This document shows, piece by piece, positions 1-7,361 of a DNA stretch of 13,740 nucleotides; position 1 is the stretch's first letter; the number at the start of each line of letters is the position of its first letter. Source of the DNA: Lachnospiraceae bacterium. GTDB lineage: Bacteria; Bacillota_A; Clostridia; Lachnospirales; Lachnospiraceae. Made by a program: the position numbers and the translations under genes. The stretch is from assembly GCA_024699595.1 (NCBI GenBank), contig JAILPG010000075.1, forward strand, positions 1-13,740. The letters run 5' to 3'. The notes beneath the pieces were generated by a model. The model worked only from the letters and a program-made list of their open reading frames with translations, was not told where the DNA came from and made no database searches.

Positions 1-693
1 GGAATCATAGCATCATATCTCTTTATAGCTGAAAGGGATTATATGCAGGCGACCATAAAGAAGCTTCTTCCTTCAAGTATAATGAAGCGAAGCGAGATAG
101 TATTATCGACCATGAAGAACGCTGTAGGCGCATATTTTGCAGCACAATTTAAAATAATGGGCGTTATATATGTGATGCTTCTGATAGGCCTGCTGATACT
201 CAAGGCCAAATATGCCCCTCTTATCGGCATAATCATTGCGATGCTTGATTTCCTGCCGTTTCTTGGTACCGGTACCGTAATGCTGCCCTGGGCGATCGTC
301 AAATTCATACAGCAGGATTACAGGATGGGCGCAGGAATACTGATCCTGTGGGCAATAACCCAGGCCGTGAGGCAGTTCATACAGCCCAAATTTGTCGGAG
401 ACAGCATGGGAATAGCTCCGATACCCACAATAATCCTGTTATACGTGGGTTTCAGGGTCGGAGGTCCGATTGGACTTATCTTTGCGGTGCCCATAGGAAT
501 GATCGTTATCAATCTGTACAAAGCGGGTGTATTTAGCAACTTCTCTTACAGTATACAATTGTTATTTAAGGATATGAATCGGTTCAGGAGGTTTAACGAG
601 GCAGAGCTGGTCTCTGAGGGTATAGAGATCGTCGGAAGCCCCGCCGATCCTAAGGAAATTGAAGATAAGGAGGAGTCGGATACCGACCAATAA
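1..693 (+). CDS. AI-2E family transporter (permease), 5' end missing
   Basis: The reading frame is open from base 1 and ends with TAA at 691-693, so only the C-terminal 230 residues are visible; the ATG at 43 is internal. The protein is very hydrophobic, with at least four membrane segments. It carries the family's late motifs: D-F-L-P-F-L-G-T-G-T near 249-278, then Q-P-K-F-V-G-D followed by G-F-R-V-G-G-P-I-G-L and a last helix ending G-M-I-V-I-N-L-Y. This pattern is typical of the AI-2E/PerM/YtvI exporter-like family in the cytoplasmic membrane. The substrate cannot be told from sequence; members have been linked to autoinducer-2 export, Na+/H+ exchange and spore formation. The tail from about 595 is acidic, hydrophilic and probably cytosolic. 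Family assignment is firm, function is open. Confidence 0.9.
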   Translation, partial: GIIASYLFIAERDYMQATIKKLLPSSIMKRSEIVLSTMKNAVGAYFAAQFKIMGVIYVMLLIGLLILKAKYAPLIGIIIAMLDFLPFLGTGTVMLPWAIVKFIQQDYRMGAGILILWAITQAVRQFIQPKFVGDSMGIAPIPTIILLYVGFRVGGPIGLIFAVPIGMIVINLYKAGVFSNFSYSIQLLFKDMNRFRRFNEAELVSEGIEIVGSPADPKEIEDKEESDTDQ

Positions 694-753
694 CATATGG
701 TATCTAAAAGGCCGCCCCTCAAAAATTCATTAAATATCACCGGATATAATTGC

Positions 754-788
754 TTGTTTTTGACTGCCGGAAGGCGTATTATTGTTAT
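754..788 (+). promoter_or_regulatory. Candidate sigma-A promoter(s) for the CDF-to-HAD gene series
   Basis: Two overlapping -35/-10 pairs, each with a 17-bp spacer, lie in the 147-bp gap before the CDF gene: TTGTTT (754-759) with TATTAT (777-782), and TTGACT (760-765) with TGTTAT (783-788). Transcription would start near 790-795, giving a leader of about 50 nt. The rest of the gap (694-840) holds an imperfect GATACC/GGTATC inverted repeat (679-704) without a T-run, so I see no convincing terminator for the permease gene. Both matches are partial. Confidence 0.4.
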
Positions 789-840
789 ATGTCATTGGAT
801 CATCAGATAAAAAGATGAAGAACGAAAGGAATCTGTAAAT

Positions 841-2025
841 ATGCTCACGGATAAACTGGTCAGACTTTTCATCAAAGATCATGAGAATGTAAAGAATAAT
901 GGCGTCAGAATAAAGTACGGTGCCCTTTCGGGCGGTCTCGGGATCTTTTTTAATATCACTTTATTCCTTATTAAGATAGCTGCCGGATTCATAAGCGGTT
1001 CGGTGGCTATAATGGCGGATGCTTTTAATAATCTGTCGGATGCGGGAACTTCGCTTGTTACCCTTATCGGTTTTAGGATGGCGGGAAAGAAGCCTGACCC
1101 CGATCATCCATTCGGGCACGGAAGGGTTGAATATGTTACCGGACTGATCATATCCATCGTGATCATCCTGATGGGCGTTGAGCTAATCAAAACCTCCGTC
1201 CAGAAGATAGTAACGCCGACAAACATCAATTATTCGCCGGTGACTGTGGTCATCCTGATAGCATCGATATTTGTAAAGCTTTACATGTATTCCTATAATA
1301 AGAAGTTTTCGGAAAAGCTTGAAAGCGTAGCTATGAGATCGACGGCAATGGACAGCTTCACTGATTCGATCGCGACCTCGGCCGTTTTGCTTGCACTTAT
1401 GGTATCAGAATACACCGGATTAAGGCTTGACGGATGGCTCGGCCTGCTTGTTTCTGTATTTATCGTTGTCACGGGTGTGAGCTCTGCCAAGGATACCATC
1501 GATCCGCTTCTTGGAACTGCCACATCGGAGGAGTTTGCGCAGACTATCACGAAGTTTGTTTCGGGATTTGATGACATACTCGGCATACATGATCTGATAG
1601 TACATGATTACGGACCGGGCAGGATGATGATCACCTTCCATGCAGAGGTAGATGCGGCAGGTGATTTTGTAAAGCTCCACGATACCGTGGATAATATAGA
1701 GAGAAAACTGAAACAGACTCTTGGCTGTGAGACCGTCATCCATATGGATCCTGTTTTTGTAAATGACGAATCCACAAAGAAGATGAGGGCTTATACCGCA
1801 CATCTTATCAAGGGTATTTCCGAAAAACTGTCCATGCACGACTTCAGGATGGTGACCGGACCTACCCATACAAGACTTATCTTTGATCTGGTGGTTCCCT
1901 ATGATCTGAATATGACTGACGATGAGATCATAGATGAGATAAACAGGAGAGTAGCACTTCTGCCCGGCAATATCACCGCTCAGGTCGACATTGACAAACC
2001 GATGATAAAGGATATGAAAAAATGA
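841..2025 (+). CDS. Cation diffusion facilitator (CDF) transporter with two C-terminal domains
   Basis: This 394-residue membrane protein belongs to the CDF family, which exports divalent metal ions from the cytosol in exchange for protons. The family signature in helix 2 is M-A-D-A-F-N-N-L-S-D-A-G (residues 58-69), and the D-H-P-F-G-H-G-R-x-E-Y loop is at 88-98. Helix 5 reads D171-S-F-T-D175, so an Asp stands where zinc transporters usually have His. This favours a manganese- or iron-type member, but metal choice is inferred. About six membrane helices fill residues 30-215. The protein is longer than the usual 300 residues because two ferredoxin-like cytosolic domains follow (about 235-305 and 325-390), both with the H-D-(L/F) start. 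GAAAGGA (824-830) lies 10 nt before ATG 841. The stop overlaps the next gene's ATG (ATGA), suggesting translational coupling. Confidence 0.93.
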   Translation: MLTDKLVRLFIKDHENVKNNGVRIKYGALSGGLGIFFNITLFLIKIAAGFISGSVAIMADAFNNLSDAGTSLVTLIGFRMAGKKPDPDHPFGHGRVEYVTGLIISIVIILMGVELIKTSVQKIVTPTNINYSPVTVVILIASIFVKLYMYSYNKKFSEKLESVAMRSTAMDSFTDSIATSAVLLALMVSEYTGLRLDGWLGLLVSVFIVVTGVSSAKDTIDPLLGTATSEEFAQTITKFVSGFDDILGIHDLIVHDYGPGRMMITFHAEVDAAGDFVKLHDTVDNIERKLKQTLGCETVIHMDPVFVNDESTKKMRAYTAHLIKGISEKLSMHDFRMVTGPTHTRLIFDLVVPYDLNMTDDEIIDEINRRVALLPGNITAQVDIDKPMIKDMKK

Positions 2026-3029
2026 ATACCTTCAGTCTGTGCATGATCGTAAAAAACGAAGAAAAGGTATTAAAGAGATGTCTTGACAGCATAAAGGATC
2101 TTATGGATGAGATCATCATCGTGGATACCGGATCCACTGACAGGACAAAGGAAATTGCCTCCGGATACACCGATAAGATATATGATTTTGAGTGGGTGGA
2201 TGATTTTTCCGCTGCGAGAAACTTTGCTTTTTCCAAGGCAACGGGAGATTATATCTACTCTGCCGATGCAGACGAGTATATCGATCCCGAAAACGTTCAG
2301 AGATTTAAGGAGCTTAAGGAAAGCCTAATGCCTGAGATCGAGGTGGTCCAGATGTATTATGTAAACCAACTCGGACAGGACAGTGTCTACAATTTTGACA
2401 GGGAGCTTCGGGCGAAGCTTTTTAAGAGAGTCAGAAGCTTTGTATGGATCGATCCCGTTCATGAAAAGGTCAGGGAAGCCCCGGTCGTATACGACTCGGA
2501 CATAGAGATAATGCATATGCCGCTTGAGAGCCACTCCGGAAGGGACATAGCGATATTTGAACGTGTCATTTCGGAGGGAAGGAATCTTTCGGCAAGGCTC
2601 AACGGGATGTATGCAAGAGAACTCATGATCTCCGGAACCGATGAAGAAATACTTAAGGCAGAAGATTATTTTACAGAGATCGCAGGTGACGATGGGACAT
2701 CTGCCGAAAATCTCAAGGATGCCGTGTGTATCATCGTAAAAGCTGCTTATCTGAGAGGCGATCCGGTAAAAATGTATCATTATGCCCTTAAGGAAGTGGC
2801 CATGGAGCCCGCAAGCGAGGTCTGCTACTATCTTGGCAGATACTATATGGATAAAAACGATCTGAAAGAGGCGACCGTATGGTTCTACAACGCGGCCTTT
2901 GAAACGGAGAGTGCACTCGATATAAGGCATGGCGGCAGGTATCCTCTTGAGAGGCTTGCCGAATGCTTTGACCTTTTAGGGGATGCTGAGACAGCCGAAA
3001 ATTACAGGAAGCAGGCAGAGAATGCTTAA
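2022..3029 (+). CDS. Family 2 glycosyltransferase with TPR-like C-terminal region
   Basis: The N-terminal 130 residues form a GT-A glycosyltransferase domain: S-L-C-M-I-V-K-N-E-E (5-14), V-D-T-G-S-T-D (34-40, nucleotide-sugar binding), D-D-F-S-A-A-R-N-F-A (60-69) and the metal-binding D-A-D-E (82-85). This matches the subgroup of soluble GT2 enzymes fused to tetratricopeptide-like helices. Its tail has a TPR-like stretch beginning C-Y-Y-L-G-R-Y-Y near residue 268 and a second helix pair near 305-330. No membrane segment or signal peptide is evident, so a cytosolic enzyme acting on a lipid, protein or glycan acceptor is likely; donor and acceptor are unknown. Its ATG overlaps the CDF stop by 4 bases, and its own stop lies inside the start of truA, so the three genes are probably on one mRNA. 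Confidence 0.88.
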   Translation: MNTFSLCMIVKNEEKVLKRCLDSIKDLMDEIIIVDTGSTDRTKEIASGYTDKIYDFEWVDDFSAARNFAFSKATGDYIYSADADEYIDPENVQRFKELKESLMPEIEVVQMYYVNQLGQDSVYNFDRELRAKLFKRVRSFVWIDPVHEKVREAPVVYDSDIEIMHMPLESHSGRDIAIFERVISEGRNLSARLNGMYARELMISGTDEEILKAEDYFTEIAGDDGTSAENLKDAVCIIVKAAYLRGDPVKMYHYALKEVAMEPASEVCYYLGRYYMDKNDLKEATVWFYNAAFETESALDIRHGGRYPLERLAECFDLLGDAETAENYRKQAENA

Positions 3030-3762
3030 AAACTATAAATTCGAGATATTGTATGACGGCTCAAGATATAAAGGCTGGGAACACCAGCCCGGAACCGATA
3101 TGACGATCCAGGGAAAGCTTGAAAATGTCCTTGAAAAAATGACGGGCACAAAGACCGAAGTGATCGGGGCGGGCCGGACCGACGCAGGCGTTCACGCAAG
3201 AGCCATGATCGCAAATGCAAGGCTTGATACCGGACTTACGGAAGAAAGCATCCGTGATTACATGAACGGATATCTGCCTGATGATATCTGCATAACTGAT
3301 GTAAGGATCGCGTCGGACAGATTCCACAGCAGATACAATGCGACCGGAAAAACATACAGATATACCTGTTATACCGGAACAGTCAAGCCTGTTTTTGACA
3401 GAAAATATGTTTACTGCCTTGAGGCGGAGCCTGATATCGAAAAGATGAGGCAGGCAGCGCTTCTGCTTGTGGGAGAGCATGATTTTGCAAGTTTCTGTTC
3501 CAATCCAAAGATGAAAAAATCGACCGTAAGGAAAGTTGACAGGATAGATATAGATAAGAAGGGAAAATACATATATTTTACCTATCACGGTACGGGATTT
3601 TTACAGCATATGGTAAGGATACTGACGGGCACCATCATAGAAGCCGGGTACGGAAAACGAACTCCGGAGAGCATGACTGAGCTGATCGAGGCAAAAAAAA
3701 GAGCACTCGCCGGCTTTGCGGCACCTGCTCAGGGGCTGTGTCTTATGAAGGTGGATTATTAG
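3022..3762 (+). CDS. truA: tRNA pseudouridine(38-40) synthase TruA
   Basis: TruA converts uridines 38-40 in the anticodon stem of tRNAs to pseudouridine in the cytosol. The catalytic motif A-G-R-T-D-A-G-V-H-A is at residues 50-59 with the nucleophilic Asp at 54. Other family marks are Y-D-G-S-R-Y-K-G-W at 11-19, F-H-S-R-Y-N-A-T-G-K-T-Y-R-Y, H-D-F-A-S-F-C, and the end F-L-Q-H-M-V-R-I followed by A-P-A-Q-G-L. The length of 246 residues is normal for the Gram-positive form. The frame also contains an ATG at 2983, but starting at 3022 gives the standard M-L-K-N-Y-K-F N-terminus and avoids a 47-base overlap; the remaining overlap with the glycosyltransferase gene is 8 bases. GGAAG and GGCAGAG stretches just upstream may serve as the ribosome-binding site. 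Confidence 0.96.
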   Translation: MLKNYKFEILYDGSRYKGWEHQPGTDMTIQGKLENVLEKMTGTKTEVIGAGRTDAGVHARAMIANARLDTGLTEESIRDYMNGYLPDDICITDVRIASDRFHSRYNATGKTYRYTCYTGTVKPVFDRKYVYCLEAEPDIEKMRQAALLLVGEHDFASFCSNPKMKKSTVRKVDRIDIDKKGKYIYFTYHGTGFLQHMVRILTGTIIEAGYGKRTPESMTELIEAKKRALAGFAAPAQGLCLMKVDY

Positions 3763-3793
3763 GAAGAAAGGCGCAGAGCAATTCTTCGGAAAC

Positions 3794-3800
3794 GAAAGGA
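3794..3800 (+). promoter_or_regulatory. Ribosome-binding site that selects the downstream ATG of the DUF4153 gene
   Basis: GAAAGGA ends 2 nt before the ATG at 3803 but 8 nt before the in-frame ATG at 3809. The second spacing is normal and the first too short, so 3809 is the preferred start. The same GAAAGGA appears before the CDF gene (824-830). Confidence 0.6.
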
Positions 3801-3808
3801 TAATGATC

Positions 3809-5791
3809 ATGGAAAGATTTAAAAGGCTGCTTAAGGACTGCTTTTCCTATGTGGGAGAATTGTTATTGACCCATCCGGTCACCTTTGTGACCTTAGCTGT
3901 GGGAACTGTTCTGGGGGTTATGCTTGCGTTAACAGAGAGCTTTCATCTTGAAGGAGACAGACTGTCACAGGCTACGACGATCATAACCCAGCTTATGGCA
4001 GCTGCCGTGGTATTTGCTGCCTTTGCTTTTTTCATCGAGAGCAGTCCGGTCAGGTCAAAAATGAAAATGCCTCTGTCGGTGGTCTGCTATCTGACAGGCG
4101 GTATCATATCTTTCGTGCTCGGATCTGTCTGCTGTTACGATCTTCACGGCGAGAGTGAGAGGAAATACATTCTGCAAAACGGTGTGTTTGACAGCATATG
4201 TTCGGTGATAGGTTCTGACCGTCTCAGGAATATAACGATAGGACTCTGCGTCGCATTTGCGGCAATGGGTATCTACTATTCATACAGGAAACTTAAAGAT
4301 GTTTCGTTTTCGGCCTATCTGACCAACCTGTTCTCAAAACTGTTTTTTGCAAACATAGTATTCTGGGCACTGTCAGGCGGTGTCGGCATTCTGACGGTCA
4401 TCTTTACCGAGCTTATATGGGGAGAGTTCGGCGATATCTTCCTTCCGATATTTGCACTGATCGTGGGCGGCTATTACGTCATGCGCGTGGTATCGTGCTA
4501 TACGGAACCTTATAAGGAACCGAACGTGTTCATCACGGTGCTGCTTAAATATGTCATGTTCATCATGTGCCTTATCGCCTATGTGATCATCTATATCTAT
4601 ATGATCAAGATCACGGTTACGAGAAGCTATCCTTCCAATGCGGTATTTGAGATACTGACTTCGCTCTTTACGGTCTCGATGCCCGTTGCCTTCATGTGCA
4701 GATCGCTTGTAAGAAAGTCTGATGGTGCGGCAGAAGCTTCCAAGGCGGAAGGCAGCATAACAGAAGATGCTGTGACCGGGAATACTAAGACGGAAGACAG
4801 CATAACAGCAGATGCCATAACAGCAGACATCGTGGAGAATGATAATGCATTAAAGACTCCGGCCTTCATCGTAAAAGCCGTGGAATATATGCCATTTATC
4901 TTTATCCCGTTCATATTCCTGCAGATATATTCATCGGGAGTGAGGATAATGCAGTACGGCCTGACCCCGAGAAGATATTTCGGAATACTGTTCGTGATCA
5001 TAGAGATAATAACGATCGTGCTTTATGCGGTATTTAAAGATAAAGATGAGAAAAAAATAAGCAGCTTCTTAGCCGTGACTGCAGTGTGCGCTATAGTTTC
5101 CACAGTTTTTCCGTTTATAAATGCGATCGATCTTTCGAGGAGCGTACAGCTTAACAATATCCGTGCTTATCTAAAGAACCCCGATAATGAGAACAAAAAC
5201 CTTATGAGCAGGGCCGGAGCCGGCTACAATTATCTTAAGGATGATGAAAAGGGGATCCTGTTAGCAAAGTTTACCGAAAATGAGATCGAGATCGTAAAAA
5301 ACATCTCCGCAGACAAAAGTGTAAGCAGGGAATGGGATTACGAGACGCATATTTACTGGGATGATTACAACAAAGAACTCAACCTTGATATCTCGGATTA
5401 TGAAAACATGAAATACGGATATCTCGGCACTGTCGGATTAAAGGACGGAAAACCTGATGCCTCGGAGGATGCGGATCTTACTCATATGGGGCTGTTTACG
5501 GATGGAGACGGAACGCTGCCGTCATATCCTTCGATAAACGATCTCTATGAGAAGGCTTCTCCCGAAGCTGTGTTTGATCTGTCGGATTTTACAGACGATC
5601 TGTTTGAGACTGCCAAAAAATACGGTGATGACACTTATTCGGATGCCTGTGATGAAGAGCTCAGGGAAATGCAGCTTATAGAGCTTGATAACGGAGATGC
5701 GTTTTATATAAGGGATCTCGAGATACATTACATTAAGGATACAGATGAAATATGCGAGGTCATGTTCAGGGGATTCTATCTGGAAAAATAA
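3809..5791 (+). CDS. DUF4153 domain membrane protein
   Basis: This large integral membrane protein (660 residues from 3809; 662 from 3803) has about 11 predicted helices: eight in roughly the first 300 residues, then a hydrophilic Ser/Thr/Ala/Glu/Asp-rich insert (about 303-347), then three more up to residue 440. A soluble, acidic C-terminal region of some 220 residues follows. The DUF4153 mark is the segment around 373-398 (S-G-V-R-I-M-Q-Y-G-L-T-P-R-R-Y), together with the preceding helix Y-I-Y-M-I-K-I-T and the Y-P-S-N loop. The family's biochemical role is unknown. The gene starts 46 nt after truA and is followed 46 nt later by the HAD gene, consistent with one transcription unit. The insert contains a near-exact repeat (see 4746-4830). 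Family call is good; function is not assigned. Confidence 0.82.
   Translation: MERFKRLLKDCFSYVGELLLTHPVTFVTLAVGTVLGVMLALTESFHLEGDRLSQATTIITQLMAAAVVFAAFAFFIESSPVRSKMKMPLSVVCYLTGGIISFVLGSVCCYDLHGESERKYILQNGVFDSICSVIGSDRLRNITIGLCVAFAAMGIYYSYRKLKDVSFSAYLTNLFSKLFFANIVFWALSGGVGILTVIFTELIWGEFGDIFLPIFALIVGGYYVMRVVSCYTEPYKEPNVFITVLLKYVMFIMCLIAYVIIYIYMIKITVTRSYPSNAVFEILTSLFTVSMPVAFMCRSLVRKSDGAAEASKAEGSITEDAVTGNTKTEDSITADAITADIVENDNALKTPAFIVKAVEYMPFIFIPFIFLQIYSSGVRIMQYGLTPRRYFGILFVIIEIITIVLYAVFKDKDEKKISSFLAVTAVCAIVSTVFPFINAIDLSRSVQLNNIRAYLKNPDNENKNLMSRAGAGYNYLKDDEKGILLAKFTENEIEIVKNISADKSVSREWDYETHIYWDDYNKELNLDISDYENMKYGYLGTVGLKDGKPDASEDADLTHMGLFTDGDGTLPSYPSINDLYEKASPEAVFDLSDFTDDLFETAKKYGDDTYSDACDEELREMQLIELDNGDAFYIRDLEIHYIKDTDEICEVMFRGFYLEK
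4746..4830 (+). repeat. Short in-frame direct repeats in the DUF4153 gene
   Basis: CGGAAGGCAGCATAACAG (from 4746) recurs as CGGAAGACAGCATAACAG 45 bp later, and the core ATAACAG(A/C)AGA occurs three times (4757, 4802, 4817). The 45-bp period equals 15 codons, so the frame is kept. It encodes a low-complexity Asp/Glu/Thr/Ala linker between two groups of membrane helices. Confidence 0.75.
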
Positions 5792-5837
5792 ACTGACAGC
5801 AGCCGCGCATAGTTACTGAATACTGTGGAGAGATATT

Positions 5838-6461
5838 GTGGAAATAAAGAATCTTGTATTTGATATGGGAAATGTCCTTTTAAGTTACAGATGGAAGGAG
5901 ATGCTTGAGGTTGACAGGGGACTGTCACCTGAGAGAGCCCACAGGGTGGCAAAGGTCACCTTCAAGTCCGATATCTGGAGGGACTATGACATAGGTGACA
6001 TAGATGCAAAGGGTGCGATAAAGAGATTCCATGAGGAATACCCCGATGTTGCGGATGATGTGGAGTGGTTCATAAACAGCTCCGAGGATATGCCGATTCC
6101 GAGACATCGTACATGGGAGCTTATACGGGAGCTTAAAAAGCTTGGATATAAGACGTATATCCTTTCAAACTACTCCGGAGAGCTCTACAACATGCATGCG
6201 AAACAGGTGGAGGATGCAGTAGGCTTTGACGGCAGAGTGGTTTCCTTCGAGGTACATCTTTTGAAGCCTGACATAAAGATATATGAAACCCTGCTTGAAA
6301 AATTCGGGCTTAAGGCTGAGGAGAGCCTGTTCTTTGATGATGTGGCGGAAAACATCGAGGGGGCAAAAGCAGCCGGAATGAACGGTATCGTGGCAAGGAA
6401 GGAAGAGGATCTTAACCGTATACTGGAATCTTATGTCAACGCCGGAAAGGTGGAGATATAA
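5838..6461 (+). CDS. HAD superfamily hydrolase, YihX-like subfamily (GTG start)
   Basis: A 207-residue cytosolic phosphatase-type protein with all four HAD motifs: motif I F-D-M-G-N-V-L with nucleophile Asp9, motif II L-S-N at 109-111, motif III Lys143 in L-K-P-D, and motif IV F-F-D-D at 165-168. Motif I has Gly in place of the second Asp, as in YihX-type (glucose-1-phosphatase-like) and related subfamily IA enzymes, so this is a known variant and need not mean inactivity. The cap domain is a small helical insert (about 20-85). Start is GTG at 5838, supported by GGAG at 5827-5830 with 7-nt spacing; no ATG gives motif I. The likely substrate is a small phosphorylated metabolite, not identifiable from sequence. 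It is the last gene of the series starting at 841. Confidence 0.88.
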   Translation: MEIKNLVFDMGNVLLSYRWKEMLEVDRGLSPERAHRVAKVTFKSDIWRDYDIGDIDAKGAIKRFHEEYPDVADDVEWFINSSEDMPIPRHRTWELIRELKKLGYKTYILSNYSGELYNMHAKQVEDAVGFDGRVVSFEVHLLKPDIKIYETLLEKFGLKAEESLFFDDVAENIEGAKAAGMNGIVARKEEDLNRILESYVNAGKVEI

Positions 6462-6474
6462 AGATGGACGCCGC

Positions 6475-6489
6475 CGGTCAATGCGACCG
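6475..6489. repeat. Inverted repeat CGGTC-N5-GACCG downstream of the HAD gene
   Basis: CGGTC (6475-6479) and GACCG (6485-6489) flank a 5-bp spacer, and GGTCAAT recurs at 6494-6500. There is no following T-run, so it is not a standard terminator. A related inverted repeat, TGACCG-AGA-CGGTCA, lies at 6685-6699 in the leader of the TetR gene. The shared GGTCA core on both sides of the promoter suggests regulator-binding half sites, but this is not shown. Confidence 0.4.
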
Positions 6490-6539
6490 AACTGGTCAAT
6501 AATTTACATAAAAAAGTTGACATAAATTTCAAAAAGGTA

Positions 6540-6569
6540 TTGACATAAAATAATCCTGCGTGCTACTAT
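6540..6569 (+). promoter_or_regulatory. Strong promoter of the TetR-type regulator gene
   Basis: TTGACA (6540-6545) is a perfect -35 box. An 18-bp spacer ends in TGC, followed by TACTAT (6564-6569), making an extended -10. Transcription should begin near 6575-6577, giving a leader of about 167 nt. The sequence TT(T/G)ACATAAA occurs three times upstream (6503, 6517, 6540), and the last copy contains the -35 box. Confidence 0.7.
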
Positions 6570-6574
6570 AACAG

Positions 6575-6586
6575 TGTTATATAACA
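6575..6586. promoter_or_regulatory. Perfect palindrome at the predicted transcription start: candidate TetR operator
   Basis: TGTTATATAACA is its own reverse complement and lies at the expected +1 of the promoter at 6540-6569. TetR-family dimers bind palindromes in such positions and often repress their own gene, and the next gene is TetR-like. A second related half, TTGTATAA, sits at 6603-6610. The assignment is by position and symmetry only. Confidence 0.5.
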
Positions 6587-6610
6587 AAGGATTATTTTTT
6601 TGTTGTATAA
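6577..6610 (+). repeat. 12-bp stem-loop at the 5' end of the TetR leader
   Basis: TTATATAACAAA (6577-6588) can pair with TTTGTTGTATAA (6599-6610) across a 10-nt loop, with eleven Watson-Crick pairs and one G-U pair in RNA. It is AU-rich and has a T-run inside the loop and 3' arm rather than after it, so it is not an ordinary terminator. It may stabilise the 5' end of the mRNA, or at DNA level be a second copy of the operator. Confidence 0.45.
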
Positions 6611-6658
6611 ATCGCAGATAAATGTTGAAAATGCTACATTTTGTGACACAGGGGAAAT

Positions 6659-6712
6659 ATGATTTCGTTAAGGTCAAAGGGGAATGACCGAGACGGTCAA
6701 CAGCTGCGATGA
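6659..6712 (+). CDS. Possible 17-codon leader peptide upstream of the TetR gene
   Basis: An ATG at 6659 follows AGGGG (6650-6654) with 4-nt spacing and opens a 17-codon frame (M-I-S-L-R-S-K-G-N-D-R-D-G-Q-Q-L-R) ending with TGA at 6710-6712. It lies wholly inside the predicted leader and ends 30 nt before the regulator's ATG. The peptide resembles nothing I know. The site could be chance, so this is a weak call. Confidence 0.25.
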   Translation: MISLRSKGNDRDGQQLR

Positions 6713-6742
6713 GGGATTTCGATAAGGGGAGATAACAGAATA

Positions 6743-7306
6743 ATGCCTCCTAAGATAAAGGTTTCAAAAGAGCAGGTGCTGAATACTGCGTTTGACATGA
6801 CAAGAGAGGCCGGCTTTAATGCCCTGACTGCAAGGAAACTTGCAGAAAGGCTCAATTCGTCAACACAGCCGATCTTCCGCGTCTATGAAAGCATGGATAC
6901 CCTGAGGGAGGATCTGTTTTACAAATGTGTGGAATTCTTCGGTGAGAAGCTTGAAGCTTCGGTTACCGCTTTTGAACCGGCATATTATTCGATGAGTCTC
7001 AAATATGTAGAACTTGCCCTGAGTGAATACAATCTGTTTGATCTGATAGCTTCCGTGGACAGATTTGAAAACAATGAGTGGGGCGCATATCTGAAAAAAG
7101 GTGAAACGGAAGGGATCACCGACAGTTTTCCGGATTCTTCCAAACTTACTGCAGAGCAGAAAACAGAGCTGCTTAACATGCTTTGGATCTTTACGCACGG
7201 CCTTGCCGTTATGATGGCCGGAAAGAGGATCATTGTGGACGAAGACGGAGCGGGTCTGATGATAAAAAGAGCCTACGACGGTTTTTTCAAAGCCGTAGCG
7301 GGATAG
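6743..7306 (+). CDS. TetR/AcrR-family transcriptional regulator
   Basis: The 187-residue protein has the TetR layout. A DNA-binding helix-turn-helix domain spans residues 8-55 (V-S-K-E-Q-V-L-N-T-A-F-D-M, then the G-F-N-A-L-T-A-R-K-L-A-E-R-L turn, then the recognition helix and F-R-V-Y-E-S-M-D-T-L). An all-helical ligand-binding and dimerisation domain follows. In this family the C-terminal domain senses a small molecule and releases DNA. AAGGGGA (6724-6730) lies 12 nt before the ATG, slightly long. The long leader with palindrome and perfect -35 suggests an efficient, self-regulated promoter. The small membrane protein 55 nt downstream is the likeliest co-transcribed partner; ligand and target genes cannot be told. 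Confidence 0.85.
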   Translation: MPPKIKVSKEQVLNTAFDMTREAGFNALTARKLAERLNSSTQPIFRVYESMDTLREDLFYKCVEFFGEKLEASVTAFEPAYYSMSLKYVELALSEYNLFDLIASVDRFENNEWGAYLKKGETEGITDSFPDSSKLTAEQKTELLNMLWIFTHGLAVMMAGKRIIVDEDGAGLMIKRAYDGFFKAVAG

Positions 7307-7361
7307 ACATAAGAGGGTATAAATACAGGCAGAGGGAGACTGCCTGAAGGGGGATCGTAAA

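Noticed and set aside
679..704. GATACC/GGTATC inverted repeat as terminator of the AI-2E permease gene
   Set aside because: The loop is 14 nt, the stem has only 6 bp and no T-run follows.
1420..1869. Long reverse-strand frames opposite the CDF, truA, DUF2298, vWA and ATPase genes (the longest opposite 6860-7651)
   Set aside because: They lie antisense to clearly coding genes, lack ribosome-binding sites and recognisable domains, and have Cys/His/Ser-rich compositions typical of shadow frames.
2983..3021. Longer TruA start at ATG 2983
   Set aside because: It would add 13 residues not typical of TruA and overlap the glycosyltransferase gene by 47 bases. The ATG at 3022 gives the normal N-terminus.
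5838..5864. HAD protein as inactive because the second Asp of motif I is Gly
   Set aside because: D-x-G-N-V is the normal form of motif I in the YihX-like group, so loss of activity cannot be concluded.
6475..6489. CGGTC/GACCG hairpin as terminator of the HAD gene
   Set aside because: No T-run follows the 5-bp stem. The related GGTCA motifs nearby fit a binding site better.
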